Part shown: in pieces, positions 34,723-42,383 of the stretch
How the letters are laid out: every line of letters starts with the position of its first letter
How positions within the stretch are numbered: the first letter of the stretch is position 1
NCBI GenBank assembly: GCA_028687435.1
Contig: JAQUAF010000013.1
Location: forward strand, 1 to 64,000
Reading direction: 5' to 3'
Length of the DNA stretch: 64,000 nt
Origin: Verrucomicrobiia bacterium
Lineage (GTDB): Bacteria > Verrucomicrobiota > Verrucomicrobiia > JABWAM01
Made by a program: the position numbers and the translations under genes
Notes under the pieces: model-generated
What the model was told of the DNA's origin: nothing
Databases searched by the model: none
The model's input: the letters and a program-made list of their open reading frames with translations, nothing else

Positions 34723-35295
34723 TTAGCAATCTGGAAAAAAATCGTTCCGAAATCGCTGATGCCGTTGATAGAGCGACTGGCCGTTGGCGTCGGTGGCGAC
34801 AATGGCCGGAAAATCCTTCACTTCCATGAGGCGCAAAGCCTCGGGCCCCAAATCCTCATAAGCCGCCACTTCCGCGCGGACAATGCATTTGGCCAGGAGC
34901 GCTCCCGCCCCGCCGGTGGCGGCGAAATAAACAGCGCCGGATTGTTTCATGGCCGCGACCACCTCCGGCGAGCGTTCGCCTTTGCCGATCATCCCGCGCA
35001 ACCCCAGTTCGATGAGCCGCGGGGCGTACGCATCCATCCGCACGCTGGTGGTGGGCCCTGCCGAACCGACAACCTGGCCGGGCGCGCCGGGAGTCGGGCC
35101 CACATAATAAATGATGGCGCCCCGAATGTCGACGGGCAGGGGGCGCCCCTCGTCCAGGGCGGCAATCATCCGTTTGTGCGCGGCGTCCCGGGCGGCGTAG
35201 ATCACGCCCTGGATGAGAACCTCGTCGCCGGCTTTGAGTCCGCGTGCGGAGGTTTCATCCATCGGCGGGGTGATGATTTGGGGTGATGAGGACAT
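34723..35295 (-). CDS. Fumarate hydratase class I, beta (C-terminal) subunit
   Basis: The protein has 190 residues, the length of the separate beta subunit of the two-subunit oxygen-sensitive Fe-S fumarase (or tartrate dehydratase). Motifs are TPPMDETSARGLKAGDEVL, YYVGPTPGAPGQVVGSAGPTTS (substrate-binding loop with the serine-rich GPTTS), GKG and FAATGGAGALLAK. It adds water to fumarate to form malate together with the alpha subunit. Unusually, the alpha gene is divergent, not downstream on the same strand. The insertion sequence ends about 100 bases past its stop. Confidence 0.88.
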   Translation of the reverse strand: MSSSPQIITPPMDETSARGLKAGDEVLIQGVIYAARDAAHKRMIAALDEGRPLPVDIRGAIIYYVGPTPGAPGQVVGSAGPTTSVRMDAYAPRLIELGLRGMIGKGERSPEVVAAMKQSGAVYFAATGGAGALLAKCIVRAEVAAYEDLGPEALRLMEVKDFPAIVATDANGQSLYQRHQRFRNDFFPDC

Positions 35296-35420
35296 GGGAG
35301 ATGAGTCAGGTTGAAAGACTGCAGGTTATGGAGTTCCCCTGGGAGTTGTTGTCATAAAAAACTTGAATGCAAAATACCGAATCGCCACCCTCCCCGCAAC
35401 ACTCAACTCTTGACGGGATT

Positions 35421-36263
35421 ATGCGTGAAATATCGACGGAAGTCATTCGGGAGGCGTTGCTGGATTGTGTCCGGCGGGCTTGTTTCATCCTGATGCCCGA
35501 TGTCCGGCAGAAGCTGGAGGAATCGTTGCGCACGGAAACCGGCGAAACCGGGAAATCCATTCTTCGGCAGCTCATTAAAAACGCGGAGATTGCCGCCGCC
35601 GAGTCCAGGCCCTTGTGCCAGGATACCGGTGTGGCGGTGGTTTTTCTTGAAATCGGACAGGAGATCCATTTGACCGGCGGCTCCCTGGAAGAAACGGTTC
35701 AAGCGGCGGTTCGCGAGGCATACAAAAAATTTTATCTGCGCAAAAGCCTCGTGGATCATCCCCTGAACAGGAAAAACACCGGCGACAACACACCCGCCAT
35801 GATTCACACGCGGATTGTTCCGGGCGACCGGATGAAAATCGGTTTCGTCGCAAAAGGAGGCGGTTGCGAGAACATGTCCCGGATCGGAATGTTGACCCCC
35901 TCGGTGGGATGCCGTGGAGTTGTTGATTTTGTGGTTCAGACCGTCAGGGATGCGGGCGGCAATCCCTGCCCGCCTGTGGTGGTGGGAGTGGGGCTCGGAG
36001 GAAATTTCGAAAAAGCCGCCTTGCTTGCCAAGGAGGCCTTGTTGCGGCCTCTGGGCCGGCCGGCCGAACTCCCGGCGGATCGGGAATTGGAGCGGACCTT
36101 GTTGAAGGAGGTCAATGACACCGGAGTGGGACCGATGGGATTGGGGGGGCGGACGACCGCCCTGGCTGTTCATGTGAAATCCTTTCCCTGCCATATTGCG
36201 GCGCTTCCCGTGGCGGTGAATCTCGACTGCCACAGCCATCGGCACGTGGAAACCGTGTTGTAA
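35421..36263 (+). CDS. Fumarate hydratase class I, alpha (N-terminal) subunit
   Basis: The protein has 280 residues from the ATG at 35421 (MREISTEVI), the family start. The three cluster cysteines are visible in PLCQDTGVAVVF, KGGGCENMS and GGNPCPPVVVGVG. They hold a [4Fe-4S] cluster whose free iron activates fumarate. The GVGLGG and GGRTTALAVH motifs complete the fold. Its partner beta gene is divergent across about 125 bases, so both may share a regulatory region. Tartrate dehydratase is an alternative that sequence alone cannot exclude. Confidence 0.88.
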   Translation: MREISTEVIREALLDCVRRACFILMPDVRQKLEESLRTETGETGKSILRQLIKNAEIAAAESRPLCQDTGVAVVFLEIGQEIHLTGGSLEETVQAAVREAYKKFYLRKSLVDHPLNRKNTGDNTPAMIHTRIVPGDRMKIGFVAKGGGCENMSRIGMLTPSVGCRGVVDFVVQTVRDAGGNPCPPVVVGVGLGGNFEKAALLAKEALLRPLGRPAELPADRELERTLLKEVNDTGVGPMGLGGRTTALAVHVKSFPCHIAALPVAVNLDCHSHRHVETVL

Positions 36264-36339
36264 AACAGCCGCGCGCCCCGCGTTTGCGAATCGAAAAAGG
36301 CTGGCGAACCGGCGGCGATGTTGTATCGTCAGACGCAAT

Positions 36340-36768
36340 ATGTGCAAAACCGTTTTGCTTGGCTTGGGATGTTTGTTTTTTGCGCTGGGGTTTGCCGGGT
36401 GCGATTCTCCCCGTTATGTCTGGCCGTCTGCCAGGAAAATGCCTTGCCAGGATTTCTCTTTCGGCTCCGATGGCGAAGAACTGGATGTCACCCTCCAGAG
36501 CATTGTGGCGGGAACCTTGACCAAGCCAACCGTCTATTGTTTTGTTCTTGCCCGGCCTTTGAAAAAAGATGGAAAAGAGGTTCTTCCCTCCGGAGCTTTG
36601 CTGGCCACACGCCGGGACCGGGTGAATTACCGGCTTTTCCAGGTTTATCTGGTCCAGTTGCCGAAAAAGGATTTCTGGACTCCCGCGCAGGGTGAGGTGT
36701 TGCTGCCGGAAACGGGCGGGCTCAAGGGAAAAGCCTCGATCTCCGCCGTGTCAACACCCCGTAAATAG
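36340..36768 (+). CDS. Small putative lipoprotein
   Basis: The protein has 142 residues with a hydrophobic signal segment (CKTVLLGLGCLFFALGFAGC). The lipobox-like FAGC, followed by Asp-Ser, suggests lipid attachment; Asp at +2 would keep it in the inner membrane by the E. coli rule, which may not hold here. The rest is beta-rich with no family recognised. It is 76 bases downstream of the fumarase alpha gene, on the same strand. Confidence 0.65.
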   Translation: MCKTVLLGLGCLFFALGFAGCDSPRYVWPSARKMPCQDFSFGSDGEELDVTLQSIVAGTLTKPTVYCFVLARPLKKDGKEVLPSGALLATRRDRVNYRLFQVYLVQLPKKDFWTPAQGEVLLPETGGLKGKASISAVSTPRK

Positions 36769-36791
36769 TTCGTCTGGTTGAAAGGCTCCGC

Positions 36792-37718
36792 TCATTTCAT
36801 TTGGATTTTCCCGTGCGCTTGCCGGTTTTTGTTCCCGAACTGGAGCTGGAGCCGCCGCCGGTACTCGCCCGGGGACAGCGTTTTCATGGCGCGGAATTGG
36901 GTGTTGAAATGCGACAGGTTTTGGAACCCCGCCGCATAGGCGATCTCGGATATGGTTCGCTCCGTCTGCAGCAGGGCCATGCAGGCTTTCCCTATCCGGA
37001 TTTCGTTGATGAATTTTTCGTAGGTCTTGCCCGTATGTCGCTTGAAAAACCGGCTGAAGGCCGCCGGGGATTTTCCCGCAATTGCCGCCGCCCCCGGCTG
37101 CGGCGCTGCGCGGCCTTGTTCAGTGTTTTCCCGGATGTAATCCAGCACCCGGCCCAGAACGGAATCGGTTGGGGAACTGACCGCCGGCGCCATGATCGTT
37201 GAGGACAGCGGAGTCCAGTCTTTGCCCACAGCCAGTTCAACCAGCAGATTCAAAACCGTGCAGAACCGTTGGGGCGGCGGCGGGGGCTTTTTCGCGAATT
37301 CGAGAAGCATTTGCGCGATCCGGCGCCGCGATTCCCCGGCGATTTTCAAGCCGAAACGGGTCTCCTGAAAAAGCCGCTTCAACGCCTTCATTTCCGGCAG
37401 CTCCATGAGAGACGGCCCCCATGCGCCCGGATCAAACTGGATCTGCAGGATGCGCTCTTTGCGACCAGGTTTCGCCTCGATGGACCAGCCATGGGGCACA
37501 TCGGGCCCGATCAGGCACAGGTCCCCATTCCGGTACGGCTCGACCGAATCGCCGACCGCACGGATGCCGCTGGCGCCGGGGTAATAGACCAGTTCCATCT
37601 CCTTGTGATGATTCCAGTAGATCGGGCCCGCCCCCAGCGCTGTGTCGTAAAAGGCAAACACGCAGGCCCCGCTCAAAGGATGGATTTCATAGCGCGGCAA
37701 GGTTTTGCCGCGCTTCAT
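36792..37718 (-). CDS. AraC-family regulator with cupin sensor
   Basis: The protein has 308 residues from the ATG at 37716-37718; an extension of 22 residues upstream is unlikely. An N-terminal cupin-like domain (about 1-150: H-K-E-M-E-L-V-Y-Y, then LIGPDVPHGW) is followed by the AraC HTH pair, with AAIAGKSPAAFSRFFKRHTG and ISEIAYAAGFQNLSHFNTQF, then the closing SPGEYR. This class usually senses a sugar and controls nearby catabolic genes. The target is not evident; a repeated leader-like element lies about 115 bases upstream. Confidence 0.9.
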   Translation of the reverse strand: MKRGKTLPRYEIHPLSGACVFAFYDTALGAGPIYWNHHKEMELVYYPGASGIRAVGDSVEPYRNGDLCLIGPDVPHGWSIEAKPGRKERILQIQFDPGAWGPSLMELPEMKALKRLFQETRFGLKIAGESRRRIAQMLLEFAKKPPPPPQRFCTVLNLLVELAVGKDWTPLSSTIMAPAVSSPTDSVLGRVLDYIRENTEQGRAAPQPGAAAIAGKSPAAFSRFFKRHTGKTYEKFINEIRIGKACMALLQTERTISEIAYAAGFQNLSHFNTQFRAMKTLSPGEYRRRLQLQFGNKNRQAHGKIQMK

Positions 37719-37831
37719 TCCAGTGGTTGGATGGTTTTTTTTCACAAGAAAACACAAGGCTAATAGAGCATCGAATAAAGTCAATGCCGGGGAGTGTCCT
37801 GATTTGAAATCGGATTATTGTTCTTGTTTGG

Positions 37832-37997
37832 AAATTTCAATGTTTGCAAAAAAATGAATTGGAGATGGATTTTTTGACAGGATTAACAGGATTGACAGGA
37901 TTTTTATGCAAGACCATGTCCGGCCGCATGGCCGAACAATCCTGTAAATTCTGTTAATCCTGTCGAAAAGTTGTCCGCCGCAGGCGGATTTAATTTA
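37832..37997. repeat. Leader-like interspersed repeat, copy 1
   Basis: The element begins AATTTCAATGTTTGCAAAAA and ends GGCGGATTTAATTTA. It contains a perfect 14-bp inverted repeat (GACAGGATTAACAG at 37876-37889; CTGTTAATCCTGTC at 37951-37964) enclosing a smaller hairpin (CGGCCGCATGGCCG). It is nearly identical to 39295-39451, with ten extra bases (an additional GACAGGATT unit). It lies upstream of the AraC gene. Confidence 0.9.
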
Positions 37998-38073
37998 AGA
38001 GCCTTCGTGGCGGGGATTATTTGGGTCATTTTTGAAACAACATATTGTGCCTATATGGGATGTGGTTTGAGTG

Positions 38074-38200
38074 CAGGGCAAACGCATTAAAAAATCGGGA
38101 ATTGCGAAGGGTTTTTATTTTGAGGAACCCTCTGGATTCCCGCTTTCGCGGGAATGACGGGAGAGAGTAATGCCGATCATCTCCATCATCCCAATTTTTC
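38074..38200 (-). repeat. 127-bp interspersed repeat, copy B
   Basis: This is the inverted counterpart of copy A at 14381-14507, differing at only a few positions. Its palindromic core is ATTCCCGCTTTCGCGGGAAT at 38137-38156. Immediately beyond it is the 28-bp stretch shared with 19389-19416, so the complete element may be longer than 127 bp. Confidence 0.85.
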
Positions 38201-38248
38201 ACAGCCATCCCATAATTTTTCAGAGATTGCATGCTCTTGATTCTTGCA

Positions 38249-39259
38249 TCATGGATGCAATGATGAAGCAATTGCGGAGGGTTGGGAGCTTTCGCGCACG
38301 ATCAATTGCGTGGGCAGGCGGATGAATTGGCGGGGGATGGACGGCTTTTGGATGCGCGCCATGAGGAATGCAATGCTTTGTTGGGCCAGTTCCTCCTTGG
38401 GTTGGGCGACGGTGGTCAGGGAGGGGCGGTGAAAGGGTGCGGCCATGATGTTGTCGAACCCAACCACGGCGACTTGGCCGGGGACGGACAGGCCGGCTTC
38501 ATGAAGCGCCCGCATGGCGCCGATGGCGCAGGCGTCGTTGACGGCAAAAATCGCGTCGAAGGAGGATTGTTTCAAGCGGGCTCGGGTTTGTTCATGGCCG
38601 TATTCGTAAAGATTCCGGGCGAAAGGAATGGCGTGAATCAGCGCGGGATCAATGGGGATTTGATGTTCGTCGTGCGCCTGTTGATAGGCGATGCCCCGTT
38701 CGTTTTTCAGGGATGAGCCCAGCAACAGGATGCGCCGCCGTTGTTGTTGAAACAGATGGTTTATGGCCTGACGGCATCCGGCGATGCGATCCAAGGCGAC
38801 ACAGTCGCAGAGGGGATCGTCCAGATCGCAGCCCGCCACCGGAATTTGATTGCGGGCGATCAAGTGGCGCATGGAATCGCTGAGGGCGCAGGAAAGGATG
38901 ATTCCCGCCGGACGGCTGCTGACCAGCCGGCGCAGTTGATTTTCGGCTTCCTCCTGATTCTGAAAACTGGCCAGTTGCCAATCGAAACCGGCGGCGCGGC
39001 ATGACGCCTTTAAAAAATGCAGTTTTTCGACAAAAAGTTCATTTTCCAGGTCGGGCATGAGACAGGCGAGGGTGTTTGACTGCTTGAGACGCAGGGAACT
39101 GGCCGCGTTGTCCTTGCAGTATCCCAGCCGGTCGCAGGCTTGCAGGATGCGGGCCCGGGTTTTGGCGTTGATCTCATGACCGCGATTCAGGGCGCGGCAT
39201 ACGGTGGAGGGGGAAACCTTGCAGCGCCGGGCGATATCGATGACGGATGGGCGGTTCAT
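38249..39259 (-). CDS. LacI-family transcription repressor
   Basis: The protein has 336 residues. The N-terminal HTH (SVIDIARRCKVSPSTVCRAL, 5-24) is followed by the hinge helix (about 48-58, AASSLRLKQSNTLACLMP) and a periplasmic-binding-like ligand domain (60-325). It binds a palindromic operator with central CG and releases it on ligand binding. The next gene upstream on the same strand is a UroD-like gene, which has a 14-bp CG-centred palindrome (CGGCAACGTTGCCG) near its start; this is a likely target. Leader-like repeat copy 2 lies about 35 bases upstream of the ATG. Confidence 0.93.
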   Translation of the reverse strand: MNRPSVIDIARRCKVSPSTVCRALNRGHEINAKTRARILQACDRLGYCKDNAASSLRLKQSNTLACLMPDLENELFVEKLHFLKASCRAAGFDWQLASFQNQEEAENQLRRLVSSRPAGIILSCALSDSMRHLIARNQIPVAGCDLDDPLCDCVALDRIAGCRQAINHLFQQQRRRILLLGSSLKNERGIAYQQAHDEHQIPIDPALIHAIPFARNLYEYGHEQTRARLKQSSFDAIFAVNDACAIGAMRALHEAGLSVPGQVAVVGFDNIMAAPFHRPSLTTVAQPKEELAQQSIAFLMARIQKPSIPRQFIRLPTQLIVRESSQPSAIASSLHP

Positions 39260-39294
39260 GGTGGAGTCAGGTTCAGTCGGGCCTTGATGTTCAG

Positions 39295-39451
39295 GAATTT
39301 CAATGTTTGCAAAAAAATGAATTGGAGATGGATTTTTTGACAGGATTAACAGGATTTTTATGCAAGACCATGTCCGGCCGCATGGCCGAACAATCCTGTA
39401 AATTCTGTTAATCCTGTCGAAAAGTTGTCCGCCGCAGGCGGATTTAATTTA
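39295..39451. repeat. Leader-like interspersed repeat, copy 2
   Basis: It is nearly identical to copy 1 but lacks one GACAGGATT unit. The same 14-bp inverted repeat and inner CGGCCGCATGGCCG hairpin are present. It fills the space between the UroD-like stop codon (39453) and the LacI start (39259), so it could end the first transcript or precede the second. Confidence 0.9.
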
Positions 39452-39452
39452 T

Positions 39453-40577
39453 TCAAAGAGAATACCAAAAATCGCGAGCGGTGAAAACATCGGGAAAATC
39501 GTGCGGCCCGACCGCCTCATTGCCGGAAGGGAACAGGCTTCCCTTGGCCGCCCACGAGTGGAGACGACGCAGGTAATCCCGCCCGGATTCATCGGGACGC
39601 CGCGGCCATCTGCCGAAATAGACCTTGCCCGACTCATGAATCAAGGCCATGTCCTGTTCAAAGGGGTGGTCGTGCTCGTGACCGGGAATGTGGCCGAAGT
39701 TGATGGCCCGGATTTCCGGCAGTTCGCAGATGGCCCGGGTTAGGTGATCGTTGCGTCCGCAATAGTGAACCCACGCCCCGCCGAAATGTTGCGCCAGGCG
39801 TTGGGTGCAGGGAATGGCAAATTCGCGGATGTCTTTGGGGCTGAGCAGGGTGGTGGTATCCTCGCAAATGCGGATGCCCATGTTTTCAGCGTAGAGTATG
39901 CCGGTGTGATGATGAGCGGCAAGGGGTTCTCCGATGATTTCCTTCATCCAAGTGTGGGTTTTGATGCCCAAGGCCAGGGCGATTTCCATCAGGTGATGAA
40001 CGAAAGCCGGGTCTTCATGGAGTTCATAAAAAAGATCGTCGCCCATGATCAGGTGAGCCAGGTCGAAAGGTCCCTGGGTATCCATGCAATAGATGGGCAG
40101 GGAATCTCCCATGATCTGACGGAAGCAACGCATGAATTCCAGACCCCGGGAAAAAGTTCCCTGGTTTTTGATGTCATCGGGCGTGAGTCTGGCAATTTGA
40201 TCCCTGGTCAAATGCTGCCGCAGCCACGGCATTTTGTCCGGGAAGATTTCCTGTTCGAGACCGAGACAGGAGAGGCAGACGCCTGTTCCGAAGTTGACCC
40301 GGATGCTGGGAACGCCATCGGCGCGGGCATTGACGATGGCGCAGGCAGCCCGAAACTGTGAACAGAGCATGAGTTCCTGATTGTAAAAGGCGTCGTGAAA
40401 ATTGGGGACCGGGATATTTTCCTGATCGGTGGTGAGCGGGGCGTTGAAAACAATGGGCCAGGCGTCGGGCTTTTGATGTTGCCATAGAGCGGTTTGACGC
40501 CTGCGCGCCAGGTTTTCGCGGTGGGGATCCGCGCGAAGGAGGGAGGCAAGGGAATTGATGGGAAAAGGGGGTTGCAT
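39453..40577 (-). CDS. Uroporphyrinogen decarboxylase-like protein
   Basis: The protein has 374 residues from the ATG at 40575-40577 (MQPPFPINS); the frame reads upstream through an operator-like palindrome, so the longer start is unlikely. It has the URO-D/methyltransferase TIM-barrel pattern: IYCMDTQGPFDLAHLIMG, HTGILYAENMGIRICEDTT, WVHYCGRNDHLTRAICELP and INFGHI. In PVC genomes such proteins are numerous, not heme enzymes, and lie near sugar regulators; they may be corrinoid-dependent methyltransferases or have other roles. The catalytic residue set of true UroD cannot be confirmed. Regulated, I infer, by the adjacent LacI protein. Confidence 0.82.
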   Translation of the reverse strand: MQPPFPINSLASLLRADPHRENLARRRQTALWQHQKPDAWPIVFNAPLTTDQENIPVPNFHDAFYNQELMLCSQFRAACAIVNARADGVPSIRVNFGTGVCLSCLGLEQEIFPDKMPWLRQHLTRDQIARLTPDDIKNQGTFSRGLEFMRCFRQIMGDSLPIYCMDTQGPFDLAHLIMGDDLFYELHEDPAFVHHLMEIALALGIKTHTWMKEIIGEPLAAHHHTGILYAENMGIRICEDTTTLLSPKDIREFAIPCTQRLAQHFGGAWVHYCGRNDHLTRAICELPEIRAINFGHIPGHEHDHPFEQDMALIHESGKVYFGRWPRRPDESGRDYLRRLHSWAAKGSLFPSGNEAVGPHDFPDVFTARDFWYSL

Positions 40578-40595
40578 GGCGCCACGGTGGTTTGT

Positions 40596-40622
40596 CGGCA
40601 ACGTTGCCGGTATCGTTGCCGG
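40596..40622. promoter_or_regulatory. Probable LacI-type operator
   Basis: A perfect 14-bp palindrome CGGCAACGTTGCCG (40596-40609) is followed by a further half-site (ATCGTTGCCGG, 40612-40622). The CG centre and the A-A-C-G-T-T core are typical for LacI/GalR operators. It lies 18 bases upstream of the UroD-like ATG (40577) and 59 bases from the divergent Kef start. Confidence 0.6.
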
Positions 40623-40680
40623 AAACTTATCCCCAAAATTGAGATTTGTCAAATGGTTCGAGGCGGCGTAGAGATGGGGC

Positions 40681-42366
40681 GTGGAAGCGGGTTTTTTGCA
40701 GGCTTTGGTGCTGGCGTTTCTGGCGGCATCGGTGATTGCGGCGCTGATGCATCGGTTGAAGCAGCCGCCGGTGATGGCTTATTTGCTGGTGGGGTTGCTG
40801 ATCGGCCCTTCCGGAGTGGGATTGATTCGTGATGTTCACAATGTCCAGGCCCTGGCCGAGGTGGGAGTGATCGTGCTGATGTTCAGTCTTGGGGTGGAAT
40901 TTTCCATGGCGCAGTTGAAGAGGCTTTGGCGTCCGGCTTTGATTGGAGGCAGCATTCAGCTTTGGGTGACGATTTTTGGGGTTTTTCTGCTTTGGGGGTT
41001 TCTCTACGGGAATGGGTTCAAGGGATTGTTTGCGGGTTGCATTCTGGCCATGAGCAGCACGGTCATTGTGTTGAAGCTTTTGGAGGATGGCGGGGGAACC
41101 CACACTCCGCATGGGGCTGCGGCGTTGGGGATGGCCATTTATCAGGATGTGATGGTGGTGCCGTTGATGTTGTTGCTGTCCGCGCTGGGGGGGAAGGAAT
41201 CCGGCGCTTTGATGGGGTTGATGATTTCATTGGGTAAAAGCGTTCTTTTTCTGGGGGTTTGCTGGCTGATCAACCGGCTGGCGGTGCGCTGGTTTTTTGA
41301 TGTGGTGGCGCGGACGCGCAGCAAGGAGTTGTTCACGATTTCGGCGGTGGCGATGTGTCTGGGGGTGGCTTTGCTGGCGGAGCGAATGGGGTTGTCCGTG
41401 GCGGTGGGGGCGTTTGTGGCGGGTTTGCTGGTCAGCCGTTCCATTTACAGTCACAAGATTTTTTCCGACATGCTGCCGTTGAGGGATTGTTTTTTGAGCC
41501 TTTTCTTCATTTCGGTGGGGATGCTGGTGAATGTGGACTGGGCGGTGGAACATTGGCAGGCGGTGTTGGGCTGGGGATGTCTGGGGGTGTTTTTCAAGTT
41601 TGTGGTGGCGCTGGGCGCCTGCCTGGCTTGCGGATTCCCTTTGCAGGCTTCCCTGCTGGCGGGCATGGCCTTGTCCCAAGTGGGTGAATTTTCCTTTGTG
41701 CTGCTGTTGCAAGGGATCCGGGATAACGATATCAGCCAGGAGGATTACCAGCTTTTTCTTGGTGTGATTCTTTTCACACTGGTGGTGGTGCCCGCCCTCT
41801 GGCGCCCTTTTGGACGTTGGGCGCGCTGGCTGGTCAGGCGTCCGTTCGTCCGGCGCTGGGAAGACCGCCGCTATGCCCAGGAGGAGCCTGAGCATGCCGC
41901 GACGTTAAAGGATCATGTGGTGTTGGTGGGGTGCGGGCCTTTTGGGCAGACGGTGTTACATTCCCTGCAGGTGTGCCGTGTTCATTGCCGGATCCTGGAA
42001 TTGAATTCGGAAACCGTCCGATCGCTTCAGCAGGCCGGGTTCGATGCCATGTATGGCGAGGCGGGAAATCTTACCATCATGGAATCGCTTCATTTGGAAA
42101 GCGCCTGCGCCATGGTTGTCACCATTCCCGATGTGTCGGCGGCGGCGGAGTTGATCCGGGAGGCGCGGATGCGGCGTCCGGATTTGCTGATTATCGGGCG
42201 GGCGAGATATGGGTCGCAAATAGAGAAATTGCGCAAAGCCGGCGCGAACCATGTGGTGTATGAAGAGATGGAGGCGGCAACCAAGGCCGCCCGGTTGTTG
42301 GAATCGTTGCTGAAAGAGGGCGCTGCCCAAGCACCCTGTTTCAAAAATACGACCGCGTGCGGCTGA
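40681..42366 (+). CDS. Kef/CPA2-type cation:proton antiporter with TrkA-N domain
   Basis: The protein has 561 residues from a GTG at 40681, preceded by GTAGAGATGGGGC. Residues 1-375 are about 12 membrane segments with the CPA2 signatures LLVGLLIGPSGVGL, AEVGVIVLMFSLGVEF and AGMALSQVGEFSFVL. A cytoplasmic RCK/TrkA-N domain follows (about 405-530; VVLVGCGPFGQTVL nucleotide loop, then DAMYGEAGNLTIME). KefB/KefC proteins extrude K+ and take up protons, gated by nucleotide or glutathione. It is divergent from the UroD-like gene. Confidence 0.92.
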   Translation: MEAGFLQALVLAFLAASVIAALMHRLKQPPVMAYLLVGLLIGPSGVGLIRDVHNVQALAEVGVIVLMFSLGVEFSMAQLKRLWRPALIGGSIQLWVTIFGVFLLWGFLYGNGFKGLFAGCILAMSSTVIVLKLLEDGGGTHTPHGAAALGMAIYQDVMVVPLMLLLSALGGKESGALMGLMISLGKSVLFLGVCWLINRLAVRWFFDVVARTRSKELFTISAVAMCLGVALLAERMGLSVAVGAFVAGLLVSRSIYSHKIFSDMLPLRDCFLSLFFISVGMLVNVDWAVEHWQAVLGWGCLGVFFKFVVALGACLACGFPLQASLLAGMALSQVGEFSFVLLLQGIRDNDISQEDYQLFLGVILFTLVVVPALWRPFGRWARWLVRRPFVRRWEDRRYAQEEPEHAATLKDHVVLVGCGPFGQTVLHSLQVCRVHCRILELNSETVRSLQQAGFDAMYGEAGNLTIMESLHLESACAMVVTIPDVSAAAELIREARMRRPDLLIIGRARYGSQIEKLRKAGANHVVYEEMEAATKAARLLESLLKEGAAQAPCFKNTTACG

Positions 42367-42383
42367 GAGGCTTTTGGCCCGGG

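Larger units (their letters stand above)
37719..38248. other. Intergenic region of repeats between AraC and LacI genes
   Basis: These 530 bases contain no supported gene. They hold leader-like repeat copy 1 (37832-37997), the 127-bp repeat copy B (38074-38200) and the exact inverted 28-bp stretch shared with 19389-19416 (38203-38230). The remaining sequence near 37998-38070 shows no feature I can name. Confidence 0.75.

Noticed and set aside
39453-40652. Longer UroD-like start at 40652
   Set aside because: It would read through the operator-like palindrome and has no ribosome-binding site; the ATG at 40577 is better placed.
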